This document shows positions 54,572 to 64,000 of a DNA stretch of 64,000 nt, one piece after another (the stretch's first letter is position 1; each line of letters starts with the position of its first letter). The notes below the pieces were generated by a model. It was not told where the DNA came from and did not search any database. It worked only from the letters and a program-made list of their open reading frames with translations. This stretch comes from Rhodomicrobium sp. (GTDB lineage Bacteria > Pseudomonadota > Alphaproteobacteria > Rhizobiales > HXMU1428-3). Position numbers and translations under genes: made by a program. Where the stretch lies: positions 1-64,000 of the forward strand of contig BQJK01000002.1 of assembly GCA_021604665.1 (NCBI GenBank). Direction: 5' to 3'.

Positions 54572-55120
54572 TTAGCGCTGCTGCAACACTAGTTCAGGAG
54601 AGATAAAGGAAAAATTCGCAGTTTCAATAGCCTCACTCGGTAGTGCCGCTAAATTCTGATGGGCCTTGCGGATATAGAGGGCTAAAGTTGTGGCCCGATT
54701 ATCGACGGACGTGGTGCTTGCAAACACATAGCGGTTCACGGCCTCGCAAAGCTCGGTTTGATCCTCAGCATATAGACCTGATTTATAGACGCTAGCGCGC
54801 TCATAAAACCCTGCGATTAACCGTTTGATATTTTTGGGGATGGATAAATCGCGGAAGCCCGAATCGCGATAAGCTCGCTCCAGCTCTTTCACCAGGATTT
54901 CTGTTAGCACCTGGCTAATATCGTCTTCGGTTTTACTAATGCGCAAACGCTCTAACAATAAAAATACATGAATGCAGAGCATCTCATATCGTCCGGTGAT
55001 CGAATCCGGCACTTGAAATGATTGATAGAATTCCGGTTGACGGGCATGGTTTGCAGCAAGGCTGTAAAGATTGTTGGCCTTCTGCCTTGTCTCTGCCCGA
55101 TTCTTAAGCCAATTGAACAT
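54572..55120 (-). CDS. Ubiquinol-cytochrome c chaperone (CBP3-like)
   Basis: This 182-residue protein matches the ubiquinol_cyt_C_chap family, whose mitochondrial member CBP3 helps assemble cytochrome b. Visible features are FYQSFQVPDSITGRYEMLCIHVFLLLERLR and DLSIPKNIKRLIAGFYERASVYKSGL. The ATG at 55120 has AGAAGA upstream; the frame opens 19 codons earlier. It is paired with the YceD-like gene as in other Alphaproteobacteria. Confidence 0.9.
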   Translation of the reverse strand: MFNWLKNRAETRQKANNLYSLAANHARQPEFYQSFQVPDSITGRYEMLCIHVFLLLERLRISKTEDDISQVLTEILVKELERAYRDSGFRDLSIPKNIKRLIAGFYERASVYKSGLYAEDQTELCEAVNRYVFASTTSVDNRATTLALYIRKAHQNLAALPSEAIETANFSFISPELVLQQR

Positions 55121-55262
55121 GGTACGGGATCTTCTATGGTAATGATTAATGTAACAAGCAGCAGAGCTAACTTGCATTTGCGGCTAACTCAAGGTAACTG
55201 CTTTAATACAGATGCTGCAGTTTGGGTCGGTATTTGTGTAAAAGGCTTAAGACCATAATAAT

Positions 55263-55853
55263 ATGAAAAAAAAACCAACAGATCAGCTTAATCAGCAAAA
55301 GCGTAGTGAGATGAGTTCAGGCAATCGTCCTTTCCCATCTGTAACTCCGCCGAAACAGCTTGCTACAAAACAAACGCCGGCTAATCAAATGGATCGCCGT
55401 GAGCTGTTGCGTCTGTTGTTTTGCGGTGGGCTCACCGCTATTGCCCTTGGCCCGCTTGCTGCCTGTTCGTCTACGATTACCCAGCATGGTCACCTTTTAA
55501 CTGAGGCGGACCTGTCGCAGGTGCAAAATGGAATGTCGAAACAGCAGGTAAAATTCCTGCTTGGCACCCCTGATACAACAGCCACCTACACTGGTGATGT
55601 TTATTATTATATCTCCTCTAAAATGGAGACTACGGCGTTTCTTTCCCCGAAAGAAGTTGACCGGCGGGTTGTCGCTGTTTATTTCGCGCCGCAGATAGAT
55701 ACGGTGACGCGTGTAGCGCATTATGGGCTGCAAGATGGTAAGGTGATTGACTTTATCTCACGTGAAACGCCTTCACATGGCAAGGAAGCGTCTTTGCTCC
55801 AGCAATTGTTCCGCAACCTCGGCCCAAGCACCAATATGTTTGGCAGCCAATAG
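55263..55853 (+). CDS. bamE: BamE (SmpA/OmlA)-like outer-membrane assembly lipoprotein
   Basis: The 196-residue frame has a lipobox (ALGPLAAC, Cys at about 68) and then the BamE domain: LSQVQNGMSKQQVKFLLGTPDTTATYTGDVYYYISSKME. BamE is a part of the Bam complex that inserts outer-membrane proteins. A twin arginine (MDRRELLRLLFCGG) opens the signal region, and about 42 hydrophilic residues precede it. A start at 55389 would give a standard signal, but no ribosome site supports it. The start is therefore uncertain. Confidence 0.87.
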   Translation: MKKKPTDQLNQQKRSEMSSGNRPFPSVTPPKQLATKQTPANQMDRRELLRLLFCGGLTAIALGPLAACSSTITQHGHLLTEADLSQVQNGMSKQQVKFLLGTPDTTATYTGDVYYYISSKMETTAFLSPKEVDRRVVAVYFAPQIDTVTRVAHYGLQDGKVIDFISRETPSHGKEASLLQQLFRNLGPSTNMFGSQ

Positions 55854-55954
55854 CTGCGGCTAGCTTTTTTCCAATCGCTTCATTAACGCCTGTCTAAACA
55901 ACGCCAATATAAACAACGCGTGCCTAAACATAATCACCTGGTGTCTGACCGTGG

Positions 55955-57523
55955 TTACTCCCACTCGATTGTGCCGGGGGGTTTTGAGGTGATGTCGTAG
56001 ACGACGCGGTTGACACCTCTGACTTCGTTGATGATGCGAGTTGAGGCTCTGCCCAGGAACTCATGATCGAAGGGGTAGTAATCTGCGGTCATGCCATCCG
56101 TTGAGGTGACAGCGCGCAGACCCAGCACATAATCATAAGTTCTGGCATCCCCCATCACGCCGACACTGCGCACAGGTAGCAACACAGCGAAGGCTTGCCA
56201 GATTTCATCATAGAGCCCGGCTTTTCTTATTTCATCGAGATAGACTGCATCTGCCTTGCGAAGGATATTGAGCTTTTCTTCTGTGATTTCACCTGGAATG
56301 CGGATGGCAAGGCCAGGCCCGGGGAAGGGATGGCGGGCGATGAAGGGTTCTGGTAGCCCAAGCTCGCGGCCCAACTTACGGACCTCATCTTTAAACAGCT
56401 CCCGCAATGGCTCGACAAGAGACATATTCATGCGCTCTGGCAGGCCGCCAACATTATGGTGAGATTTAATTGTAACAGATGGGCCGCCAGTGAATGAGAC
56501 GCTTTCGATCACATCCGGGTAAAGAGTGCCTTGGGCAAGGAAATCTGCGCCGCCTAGCTTATTGGCCTCATGTTCGAAAACATCAATGAATAGCCGGCCT
56601 ATGGTTTTACGCTTTTCTTCCGGATCTGAGACACCCTCAAGCTCACCTAAAAACAAATCACGAGCGTTCACATGAACAAGCGGGATGTTGTAATGATCAT
56701 TGAAGAGTTTGACGACTTCTTCTGCCTCATTCAGGCGTAGGAGCCCGTGATCGACGAAGATGCAATTGAGCTGATCACCGATGGCTTCATGGAGAAGAAT
56801 GGCCGCAACTGAGCTATCAACACCGCCACTCAGGCCGCATATGACCCGAGCACTACCAACTTGTTTGCGGATTTTGGCGATCTCATTTTCGCGGAATGCC
56901 GCCATGGACCAATCACTGGTGCAGCCGGCGATGTTATGGACAAAATTCTGGATGATGGTCGCGCCGCATTCTGTATGCACCACTTCCGGATGAAACTGGA
57001 CCGCATAAAAGCGGCGGGTTTCATCTGCAATAGCGGCATAGGGGGCGCCTTCAGAGCGGGCGATAATTTTGAAACCATCTGGCAGTTTGTTGACCCTGTC
57101 GCCATGGCTCATCCACACCCTCAGGGTGTGGGTAATACCATCTGTCGTGCCATAGGCTTCGGTTAGCCCTTCGAACAGCGGGCTTTCATCGAGGAGCTCA
57201 ATATCGGCGCGTCCAAATTCCTGATGGTCGGAGCTTTCAACACTTCCGCCAAGCTGGGCCACCATGGTTTGCTGGCCATAGCAAATGCCGAGGATGGGTA
57301 TGCCGGCTTTAAAGATGGCCTCTGGGGCGCGCGGCGTGTCTTGATGTGTCACGCTGGCGGGACCGCCGGAGAGGATGACCGCTTTTGGATTTAAGGTCTC
57401 AAATGCGTCTTCTGCCAGGTTAAAGGGCACGATTTCTGAATAGACACCTGCTTCGCGCACCCGGCGGGCTATGAGCTGGGTGACTTGCGAACCGAAGTCA
57501 ATAATTAGGATGGTCTCTGTCAT
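55955..57523 (-). CDS. guaA: GMP synthase (glutamine-hydrolysing)
   Basis: This 522-residue enzyme turns XMP into GMP. It has a class I glutamine amidotransferase domain (catalytic Cys81 in GICYGQQ, and FHPEVVHT), an ATP pyrophosphatase domain with the PP-loop [11 protein letters not shown], and a C-terminal dimerisation domain (ending [10 protein letters not shown]). It lies near guaB, which makes its substrate. Confidence 0.98.
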   Translation of the reverse strand: MTETILIIDFGSQVTQLIARRVREAGVYSEIVPFNLAEDAFETLNPKAVILSGGPASVTHQDTPRAPEAIFKAGIPILGICYGQQTMVAQLGGSVESSDHQEFGRADIELLDESPLFEGLTEAYGTTDGITHTLRVWMSHGDRVNKLPDGFKIIARSEGAPYAAIADETRRFYAVQFHPEVVHTECGATIIQNFVHNIAGCTSDWSMAAFRENEIAKIRKQVGSARVICGLSGGVDSSVAAILLHEAIGDQLNCIFVDHGLLRLNEAEEVVKLFNDHYNIPLVHVNARDLFLGELEGVSDPEEKRKTIGRLFIDVFEHEANKLGGADFLAQGTLYPDVIESVSFTGGPSVTIKSHHNVGGLPERMNMSLVEPLRELFKDEVRKLGRELGLPEPFIARHPFPGPGLAIRIPGEITEEKLNILRKADAVYLDEIRKAGLYDEIWQAFAVLLPVRSVGVMGDARTYDYVLGLRAVTSTDGMTADYYPFDHEFLGRASTRIINEVRGVNRVVYDITSKPPGTIEWE

Positions 57524-57617
57524 GTTGGGGTGTTAATGCAAAATGGCGCTAAGCTCAACATGTATGTAACATTTTATGTGAAATTATGCGTATCACCACC
57601 GCTTTCACAGCGGATTT

Positions 57618-58970
57618 TTACACCCGCTGCAAAACCGCTATGAAAAATCCATCTGTGCCATGAGTCGCCGGAGTGAGGGTGAGGTAAGTGTCATCCCCAT
57701 CTGCGCTTTCTGGAGGCTCTCCGCCAATGGTTTGTGTCCAGATCTCTTTGTAATTTACCGGCTTGAAGTTGCTGTTTTGCTCAAGGAAGGCTTTTATCTG
57801 ATTATTGTTCTCAGCTGGGAGCAGAGAACAGGTGACGTAGACGAGCCTGCCGCCGGGTTTTACGAAGGCGGAGGCTTGTTTAAGCACGTCCTGTTGCTCA
57901 TTCAGGCGGGTTTCGAGAGCGGCTTGTGACAGCCGCCATTTGGCATCAGGGTGGCGGCGCCATGTGCCGGTGCCGGTGCAAGGGGCATCTACCAGTGTGA
58001 TGTCCATATTTTGTTTTAGGGGCTCTAACTGTGCCACATCGCCCGCATCGACCGTTTGCACATTGCGGCATCCGGCGCGTTTCAGGCGCTCAAAAATGGG
58101 GCGAAGGCGATGCTTATCGCTGTCATAGGCGTGGATTTGGCCTTTATTCTCTGTCAAAGCGCTAAGGGCCAGGGTTTTACCGCCAGACCCGGCGCAATAG
58201 TCGAGAATCTGCAACCCCGGTTTGGCGCCGGTTAACAGAGCGGCAATTTGCGAGCCTTCATCCTGTATTTCAAACCAGCCTTTGCCATGGGCGGCTTCGG
58301 CTTCGATATTCGGGGCTTTTTTCGGCCCTGTTACTGGTGCTATGCGCAAGCAATTCGGGGCCAAAGCTGTAGATTCTGGGTTATATTTTGCCAGCGCCTT
58401 TTGCAGCTTTTCGGGTGATGCCTTAAGGCTGTTCACGCGGATGTCTATGGGGGCGCGGCTTGCTAATGCTTTCGCTTCTTCTGCCATGCGCTCACCGAAG
58501 CTTTCAGACATTGCCTCACATAGCCAAAGCGGCATATTGGCTTTGACTTCTGCCGGGGCCTCAGTTTCTAGATGGGATGAGAGGTTTTGCAGCTGCCCTA
58601 GTTCTGCCTCTGAGATCGGTGCCGGGGCGAAGCGGTCGGTAGCGAAGGTTTCTGCTAATTCTTTAGGGTCTTCCCCCCAAAGGGCAGTGATTGCGGCCAG
58701 GGCAATAGCGCGCGGTGTTGCGGTGGTCTGACTTGCTTCATCATCGGTGCCAGGCTCAGCCGCCTCCAGACTTAGCCCCATAGCATGAGCAAGACTGGCT
58801 TTGTTGCGCAGGCAATCATAAACCAGATTACCAATGGCGGCGCGGTCACTGCTGCCTGCAAAGCGGTTGCTGCGGCCCCATTCTGATAAAGCTCGTTTAG
58901 CTGGTTGGTGGCGTTGCTCTATTTCAGTTAGCACTTCTATTGCGGCGGCCAGCCGTCCACTCAGTCTCAT
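57618..58970 (-). CDS. rsmB: 16S rRNA (cytosine-5)-methyltransferase, RsmB/Nol1-Nop2 family
   Basis: This 450-residue protein has an N-terminal NusB-like RNA-binding part and a C-terminal methyltransferase with DYCAGSGGKTLAL (AdoMet), VDAPCTGTGTWRR and VYVTCSLL holding the two catalytic cysteines. RsmB methylates C967 of 16S rRNA; alphaproteobacterial relatives may differ. The ATG at 58970 overlaps the MAPEG gene stop by four bases (ATGA). The frame opens ten codons earlier. Confidence 0.92.
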   Translation of the reverse strand: MRLSGRLAAAIEVLTEIEQRHQPAKRALSEWGRSNRFAGSSDRAAIGNLVYDCLRNKASLAHAMGLSLEAAEPGTDDEASQTTATPRAIALAAITALWGEDPKELAETFATDRFAPAPISEAELGQLQNLSSHLETEAPAEVKANMPLWLCEAMSESFGERMAEEAKALASRAPIDIRVNSLKASPEKLQKALAKYNPESTALAPNCLRIAPVTGPKKAPNIEAEAAHGKGWFEIQDEGSQIAALLTGAKPGLQILDYCAGSGGKTLALSALTENKGQIHAYDSDKHRLRPIFERLKRAGCRNVQTVDAGDVAQLEPLKQNMDITLVDAPCTGTGTWRRHPDAKWRLSQAALETRLNEQQDVLKQASAFVKPGGRLVYVTCSLLPAENNNQIKAFLEQNSNFKPVNYKEIWTQTIGGEPPESADGDDTYLTLTPATHGTDGFFIAVLQRV

Positions 58971-59374
58971 ATGCTTACATTCTGGTAAAACATAACCCAC
59001 ATGGCCGCCAAAATGGCGATCGAGATGATGAAGATTAAGAACCTGTGCAGCACATGGTTATATGTGACATGGATGAGCGCATGAATTATACGAGCGGCCA
59101 CATAGCCCCACGCCAGATATATTAACGTGTCTGTCACTTTATCAGTGACCAGAAGCAGCGTGACCAGCAGATAAAACAGGATTGGTGTTTCTAGCTGATT
59201 ATGGAAAGAGTTGGCGAATTTGGTTGGCTGCTGGGTCCAGTTGGGCTGGCGGAGCGCAATGTCTTTCGCTTTTACAGCGCCAGAGTTTACTGAGCGAAAC
59301 CTGCTGATGCCAGTTGCAAGCAGCAAGATGAATGTCAGCGCGACCTGAACAAAGAGCGGGCATAAGATGTCCAT
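58967..59374 (-). CDS. MAPEG-family membrane protein
   Basis: This 135-residue protein has four membrane helices and the MAPEG pattern: RFRSVNSGAVKAKDIALRQPNWTQQPTKFANSFHNQLETPILFYLLV, then AARIIHALIHVTYNHVLHRFLIF. Members include glutathione transferases and eicosanoid enzymes; bacterial roles are little known. It lies between guaB and rsmB and is coupled to rsmB. Confidence 0.9.
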   Translation of the reverse strand: MDILCPLFVQVALTFILLLATGISRFRSVNSGAVKAKDIALRQPNWTQQPTKFANSFHNQLETPILFYLLVTLLLVTDKVTDTLIYLAWGYVAARIIHALIHVTYNHVLHRFLIFIISIAILAAMWVMFYQNVSI

Positions 59375-59420
59375 GAGACGGACTCCATTATAAGATTTCG
59401 TTGAAGTGGACCGATTAGCC

Positions 59421-60899
59421 TTAGTTGCTACCCGGATAATTTGGGCTTTCCCTGGTGATGGTCACATCATGGGCGTGGCTTTCACGCAGGCTAGCGCTTG
59501 ATATACGGACAAATTGCGCTTTAGTCTGTAATTCTTTGATGTTAGCTGCCCCAGTATAGCCCATTGCGGCTCTTAAACCGCCAATTAGCTGATGCAACAC
59601 CGAGCCAACTGGACCCTTATAAGGAACTTGCCCTTCAATGCCTTCAGGTACCAATTTCAACTGGTCACTAACCTCCTGCTGGAAATAGCGATCAGCGGAG
59701 CCTCTGGCCATGGCGCCAACGGAGCCCATGCCGCGATAAGATTTATAGGAGCGGCCTTGATAAAGGAACACTTCGCCAGGGCTTTCATCTGTACCAGCAA
59801 GGAGTGAGCCTACCATGACGCAATCTGCACCAGCGGCGATGGCTTTTGCCATATCACCTGAGAATTTGATGCCGCCATCTGCAATGATGGGTGTGTTGGA
59901 GCGGCGCGCCACTTCAACGGCTTCAATGATGGCAGTGAGCTGTGGCACACCGACACCGGCGACAATTCTTGTGGTGCAGATAGAGCCGGGGCCAATGCCA
60001 ACCTTAACGGCATCTGCGCCGGCATCGATAAGGCCTTTTGTGCCCTCACCGGTTGCAACGTTACCTGCGATCACCTGTACGGTGCTGGACAGCTTTTTAA
60101 TGCGAGTAACGGCATCCAGCACTTTTCTTGACTGGCCGTGGGCTGTATCGACAACAATGATATCGACGCCAGCATCTAGCAGGCGCTCAGTGCGTTCATA
60201 GCCATCATCACCAACTGTAGTGGCAGCAGCGACACGCAGGCGGCCTTGATCATCTTTGGAAGCATCCGGGTGTTGGCGGGCTTTTTCAATATCTTTTACG
60301 GTGACAAGGCCGGTGCAGTGATACCCTCCATCAACCACCAACAATTTTTCAATCCGGTGCTGGTGAAGCAAGCGCTTTGCTTCATCCATGCTGACATTTT
60401 CCGGGATGGTGATCAGCTCTTTGGTCATTAACTCAGAGATTTCCTGCTCTGGCTTATCAGCAAAGCGTACATCGCGGTTGGTCAAAATGCCAACAAGCTT
60501 GCCTGAGTTTTCAACCACCGGTATGCCTGAAATATGATGTCTTTCCATAAGGTTGAGAGCATCTTGCAGGCTGGCCTTTGGATTGATGGTGACCGGGTTA
60601 ACAACCATGCCGCTTTCGAATTTTTTGACCTTTTCAACTTCAGCTGCCTGTTGTTCAGGGGTGAAGTTACGGTGAATGACACCGAGACCGCCGGCCTGTG
60701 CCATCGCGATAGCCATATTGCCATCTGTAACCGTATCCATAGCTGAGGAAATGATTGGGATGTTCAGGTTGATGGTGCTTGTTATTTTTGTTGAGGGGTC
60801 CACCTGACCTGGCATGACATCAGATGCGCCGGGGCGCAGGAGAACATCATCAAATGTTAGAGCAAGGGGGAGGTTCAATAGATCTGAGCCAGCGGCCAT
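59421..60899 (-). CDS. guaB: Inosine-5'-monophosphate dehydrogenase
   Basis: This 492-residue enzyme oxidises IMP to XMP, the rate-setting step of GMP synthesis. It shows FDDVLLRPG at the start, two CBS domains (about 95-215), the catalytic Cys in [11 protein letters not shown] and the flap [14 protein letters not shown]. The ATG at 60899 has GAAGGA upstream; the frame opens 29 codons earlier. It heads the guaB-MAPEG-rsmB run, with guaA further downstream. Confidence 0.98.
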   Translation of the reverse strand: MAAGSDLLNLPLALTFDDVLLRPGASDVMPGQVDPSTKITSTINLNIPIISSAMDTVTDGNMAIAMAQAGGLGVIHRNFTPEQQAAEVEKVKKFESGMVVNPVTINPKASLQDALNLMERHHISGIPVVENSGKLVGILTNRDVRFADKPEQEISELMTKELITIPENVSMDEAKRLLHQHRIEKLLVVDGGYHCTGLVTVKDIEKARQHPDASKDDQGRLRVAAATTVGDDGYERTERLLDAGVDIIVVDTAHGQSRKVLDAVTRIKKLSSTVQVIAGNVATGEGTKGLIDAGADAVKVGIGPGSICTTRIVAGVGVPQLTAIIEAVEVARRSNTPIIADGGIKFSGDMAKAIAAGADCVMVGSLLAGTDESPGEVFLYQGRSYKSYRGMGSVGAMARGSADRYFQQEVSDQLKLVPEGIEGQVPYKGPVGSVLHQLIGGLRAAMGYTGAANIKELQTKAQFVRISSASLRESHAHDVTITRESPNYPGSN

Positions 60900-61148
60900 A
60901 ATTTTTTCCTTCGTGCAGACAACAATCTTTTCGGCTGATTGGTGTGCTCGCCCTTCTAGCATTTTGTTCCCGCCTTGAAAAGCCATGCAGGGTGCGATTT
61001 AGGTCGCAAAATATCAGGTTGCCTTGCATATCATATAAAGACAGATCGAGAAGATTTACTATACGACCGACTGTTAATTTGCTTAGATATCGTTTTTACA
61101 GATTTTCAAGTCACTTACCCTCCTTTTCTCACCTTATGGATTTCACTT

Positions 61149-62054
61149 ATGTCATCAGAAATAAAGTCAATCGGCGTCATTGGCGCTGGTCAAATGGGCT
61201 CTGGTATTGCGCATGTTGCAGCGCTTGCAGGGCTTGAAGTTACATTAATTGACACAAATAGCAGCACACTTGATAAGGCGCTTGCCCGTATTGAGAAAAA
61301 TATGAAGCGGCAAGTTGCTAAAAAACTGATCAATGCGGATGAACTTGCTGCTGGGATGAAGCTGATTAGCACAGCGACGGATGTAAAGGAGCTTTCGCTT
61401 ACTGAGCAAGATGCGCCTGACCTGGTGATTGAAGCCGCGACAGAAAAGGAGGCTTTGAAAGCGACTATTTTCAAAGATCTCAGTGAGATTATGCCGCCCA
61501 AGACGATCTTTGCCTCGAATACCTCATCTATTTCAATTACGCGGCTGGCGTCAAATACAGACCGGCCGCATAAATTTGTTGGCATTCACTTTATGAACCC
61601 GGTGCCGGTGATGGCGCTGGTGGAGCTTATTCGCGGTATTGCCACGGATGATGACACCTTTGACGCGGCGAAGGCATTTATCGCGCGGATTGGCAAATCC
61701 CCTGTGGTGTCAGCTGATTTCCCGGCATTTATTGTGAACCGGGTGCTATTGCCGATGATCAACGAAGCGGTTTATGCGATCCATGAGGGTGTTGGCACTG
61801 TCGAGAGTGTTGATGAAGCCTTGAAACTTGGCGCCAACCACCCGATGGGGCCCTTGCAATTGGCTGATTTTATCGGGCTTGATACCTGCCTCTCCATCAT
61901 GCATGTGCTGCATGAAGGGCTTGGCGACACGAAATATCGCCCCTGCCCGTTGCTTGTCAAATATGTTGAAGCTGGATGGTATGGCCGGAAAACCGGCAAG
62001 GGCTTTTATGATTATAATGAAACGCCGCCAAAGCCGACCCATCGCCAGCTTTAG
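61149..62054 (+). CDS. 3-hydroxyacyl-CoA (3-hydroxybutyryl-CoA) dehydrogenase
   Basis: This 301-residue NAD enzyme has the nucleotide-binding motif [14 protein letters not shown] (7-20), the catalytic His-Glu pair around [18 protein letters not shown], and the C-terminal domain with [15 protein letters not shown]. Length fits the short form (HbdA/PaaH) used in butanoate or polyhydroxybutyrate metabolism. The ATG at 61149 is chosen, as the 58-codon upstream extension is not protein-like. It is divergent from guaB. Confidence 0.94.
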   Translation: MSSEIKSIGVIGAGQMGSGIAHVAALAGLEVTLIDTNSSTLDKALARIEKNMKRQVAKKLINADELAAGMKLISTATDVKELSLTEQDAPDLVIEAATEKEALKATIFKDLSEIMPPKTIFASNTSSISITRLASNTDRPHKFVGIHFMNPVPVMALVELIRGIATDDDTFDAAKAFIARIGKSPVVSADFPAFIVNRVLLPMINEAVYAIHEGVGTVESVDEALKLGANHPMGPLQLADFIGLDTCLSIMHVLHEGLGDTKYRPCPLLVKYVEAGWYGRKTGKGFYDYNETPPKPTHRQL

Positions 62055-62065
62055 GTTTCCCGCTT

Positions 62066-62104
62066 GGTTATTGGCTAGCCAGATGCTCTGGCTGGTCAAT
62101 AACC
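62066..62104. terminator. Stem-loop between convergent genes
   Basis: GGTTATTG (62066-62073) pairs with CAATAACC (62097-62104), and AGCCAG with CTGGCT inside. No T-run follows, but the position between two gene ends fits a transcript end. Confidence 0.55.
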
Positions 62105-62107
62105 CGG

Positions 62108-62884
62108 CTATTCCTCATCTTTATTCGCGGGTGCATTTTTAAAGCCGATGGCCAGCACATATAGCTCTGAGCTATCTGCTCTGCTGGCATCAGGCTTCAC
62201 ATGGCGGGTTTTTTCAAAATTCTTTTTCATCATGGTTAGCAGCTCATTCTCCGTGCCGCCCTGCAGCACTTTCGCCAGGTAGATACCGCCGGGCTTCAAG
62301 ACTTCTAGCGCGAATTCAAGGCCCGCTTCTGCCAGACCCATAATACGGAGATGATCTGTTTGTTTATGGCCAGTGGCAGGGGCTGCCATGTCTGACATGA
62401 CGATATCTGCACCGCCGTCTCTGAGGGCGGCTTTTAAAACATCTGGTGCGCTGTCATCCATAAAATCAAGATGGAAGGTGGTGACGCCGGGGATATCATC
62501 CATCTCTGAAATATCAATGGCGATGACCTCGCCTTTATTATGGCCCGTACCGGTTTCTGATTTGCAACGGGTGGCGGCAACCTGGCTCCAGCCACCAGGG
62601 GCTGCCCCCAGGTCAATCACCGTCATGCCGGGGCGGATCAGTTTAAACTGATCATCAATTTCCAGCAGCTTGAAGGCGGCTCTTGAGCGGTAGCCTTCAT
62701 CTTTAGCGCGCTGGACGTATGGGTCGTTTAGCTGGCGCTGCAACCAGAGGGTTGAGGAGAGTTTGCGGCCCTTTGCCGATTTCACCTTTATGTTGAGACT
62801 GCGCTTACCTTTGGGCCCTGAACCAGCCCGGCCTGTTGAGGCGATTTTGGATGGCCCTTTGGAATTGCCTGATTTTTTGCTCAT
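62108..62884 (-). CDS. rlmE: 23S rRNA (uridine-2'-O-)-methyltransferase RlmE (FtsJ/RrmJ)
   Basis: This 258-residue enzyme methylates U2552 of 23S rRNA. Visible are YRSRAAFKLLEID (with the catalytic Lys), VIDLGAAPGGWSQVA (AdoMet), DIVMSDMAAPATGHKQTDH (catalytic Asp) and GGIYLAKVLQG (catalytic Lys). A basic, Ser/Gly/Lys-rich N-terminal tail of about 45 residues is longer than in E. coli but usual in Alphaproteobacteria. The ATG at 62884 is preferred; 62932 is also in frame. Confidence 0.95.
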   Translation of the reverse strand: MSKKSGNSKGPSKIASTGRAGSGPKGKRSLNIKVKSAKGRKLSSTLWLQRQLNDPYVQRAKDEGYRSRAAFKLLEIDDQFKLIRPGMTVIDLGAAPGGWSQVAATRCKSETGTGHNKGEVIAIDISEMDDIPGVTTFHLDFMDDSAPDVLKAALRDGGADIVMSDMAAPATGHKQTDHLRIMGLAEAGLEFALEVLKPGGIYLAKVLQGGTENELLTMMKKNFEKTRHVKPDASRADSSELYVLAIGFKNAPANKDEE

Positions 62885-63050
62885 GGGTGTTATTACCGTC
62901 TCTTCTGGCGTTTGTACTTTGATGGGCTGCATATATAGCGAGGAAAGGGCTGCGCGGCACTAATTTTTCTTTACCTGCTTATAGCATAGGGATGCAGCAA
63001 AAGGCTTTACGCTTGATATTTCTGTGATCAAGTCTTTGATATTATGTTCT

Positions 63051-64000
63051 TTATGACCGTCTGGCGCGGCGTGGATTACGGGCACGCTGCTTTTTCGGCA
63101 GGCTCACCCAGCGCTTACTGGGATCGAGATGGCCATCCTCTGCCATCAACTTGGCCAATATGCCTTCTCTTAAACCGCGGTCTGCAACGCGAAGCTGATC
63201 TGGTGACCAGGTTTCCAGCATGGCTTCAAGTATGGCGCAGCCCCCCAACACCAGATCTGCCCGGTCGCGGCCAATGCTTGGTATAGCGGCGCGCTTATCA
63301 AAGGGTAATTCCATCAGCTCCCTTGAAATACGAGGGACATCGGCGGCATTCATCCAGAGGCCATCAATTTTCTGCCGGTCATAAACTTCCAGTTTAAGGT
63401 GGACCCCGGCAACCGTTGTGACAGTGCCCGATGTGCCGAGAAAATGCAGGCTGGAATTGGTGATATTTGTGTTGCTTGCAATATGTTCAACAAAGGGCTG
63501 CATGCGGTTTTTAAAATATTCAATCATAGCGCGGTAGCCAGCTTCTGTAGCATCACGGCCGTTAAAGCGCTCGGCCATTGTGACCACGCCCACGGGGACA
63601 GAAATCCAATCAACTATGGCGTCGTCACCATCGATGAAGTTATAGCCATCACGCGAGCGGATTTTTTGCAGGTCAAGCCAGATTAATTCTGATGAACCGC
63701 CGCCTATGTCAAAGATAAGGGCATAGTCACAGCTTTTATCTATGAGGGTGGCGCAGCCGGAGACTGCGAGTTTGGCCTCTGTTTCCTGATTGATTATCTC
63801 AAGCTCAATGCCGGTGCGGCTTTTAACTTTGGCGAGAAATTCATCTGAATTGCCCGCGGCCCGGCAAGCTTCAGTTGCGATGAGGCGCGCTCTTGAGACT
63901 TTGTGGAAATCCATTTTTGCCGCGCAGATTTTAAGCGCATCAATGGTGCGGTCCATTGCGGTGCGGCTCAGCTGGCCCGTTTCACTGAGCCCTTCCCCCA
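63051..64000 (-). CDS. Ppx/GppA phosphatase, cut by the window edge
   Basis: The visible 316 codons are the main part of an exopolyphosphatase/guanosine pentaphosphate phosphatase. The frame continues through 64000 (reading EGLSETGQLSRTAMDRT at the edge), so the ATG at 63956 is internal and the true start is outside. Motifs are LIATEACRAAGN, FDIGGGSSEL (phosphate-binding, actin-like ATPase fold), FLGTSGTVTTVAGVH and a C-terminal VADRGLREGIL. The tail is Arg-rich (KKQRARNPRRARRS). It lies upstream of rlmE, as in many Alphaproteobacteria. Confidence 0.94.
   Translation of the reverse strand, partial: GEGLSETGQLSRTAMDRTIDALKICAAKMDFHKVSRARLIATEACRAAGNSDEFLAKVKSRTGIELEIINQETEAKLAVSGCATLIDKSCDYALIFDIGGGSSELIWLDLQKIRSRDGYNFIDGDDAIVDWISVPVGVVTMAERFNGRDATEAGYRAMIEYFKNRMQPFVEHIASNTNITNSSLHFLGTSGTVTTVAGVHLKLEVYDRQKIDGLWMNAADVPRISRELMELPFDKRAAIPSIGRDRADLVLGGCAILEAMLETWSPDQLRVADRGLREGILAKLMAEDGHLDPSKRWVSLPKKQRARNPRRARRS

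Overview
The window looks like a chromosomal segment of an alphaproteobacterium with about 50 percent G+C. The host gene order is of the kind seen in Hyphomicrobiales (Rhizobiales) and relatives: argC-rpsI-rplM next to metY and ctaA; fabH-plsX with a YceD-like gene, a cytochrome bc1 chaperone and a BamE-like gene; and ppx/gppA-rlmE close to guaB-MAPEG-rsmB. An NDUFS4-like complex I subunit and a DUF2842 protein are also typical of Alphaproteobacteria. I cannot name a genus from sequence alone.

Bases 1 to about 20,362 are accessory DNA. They end exactly at the 3' end of a tRNA-Arg(UCU) gene, and the other end lies outside the window. This block has a tyrosine recombinase, a plasmid-type RepA with three 15-bp iterons, ParA with a ribbon-helix-helix partner, an AlpA-like HTH protein, a ParDE toxin-antitoxin pair, a C5 DNA methyltransferase cut by the window edge, a Nudix-like protein, a PD-(D/E)XK-like protein, a secreted fibre-like protein and a soluble chemoreceptor with a zinc-binding CZB domain. 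Its centrepiece is a four-gene operon (6396-13350, minus strand): MmeI/YeeA-like adenine methyltransferase, Mrr-type endonuclease, SF2 helicase and GIY-YIG nuclease. That operon is bracketed by two direct copies of a 79-bp structured repeat. I read the block as the right part of an integrated plasmid-like or conjugative element carrying a defence cassette.

Bases 20,363-38,000 are mostly housekeeping: tRNAs, NDUFS4-like protein, a double cold-shock protein, glyoxalase I, a fatty acid desaturase, recJ, glpX, hom, a class I aminotransferase, a LysE exporter facing an Lrp regulator, argC, rpsI-rplM, metY and ctaA. A terminator-like hairpin sits in the leader of rplM-rpsI.

Bases 38,000-50,000 begin with a cluster of extragenic palindromic repeats. 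An exopolysaccharide locus follows: polysaccharide deacetylase, Wzz/GumC-like copolymerase, Wza-like lipoprotein, glycosyltransferase, polyprenyl-phosphate sugar transferase, two O-antigen ligase/polymerase-like proteins, an FkbM methyltransferase and a DUF421 protein. No flippase is visible.

Bases 50,000-64,000 are again core genes: tRNA-Pro, a MerR regulator, ihfA, fabH, plsX, a YceD-like protein, a bc1 chaperone, a BamE-like lipoprotein, guaA, rsmB, a MAPEG protein, guaB, 3-hydroxyacyl-CoA dehydrogenase, rlmE and a ppx/gppA gene cut by the window edge.
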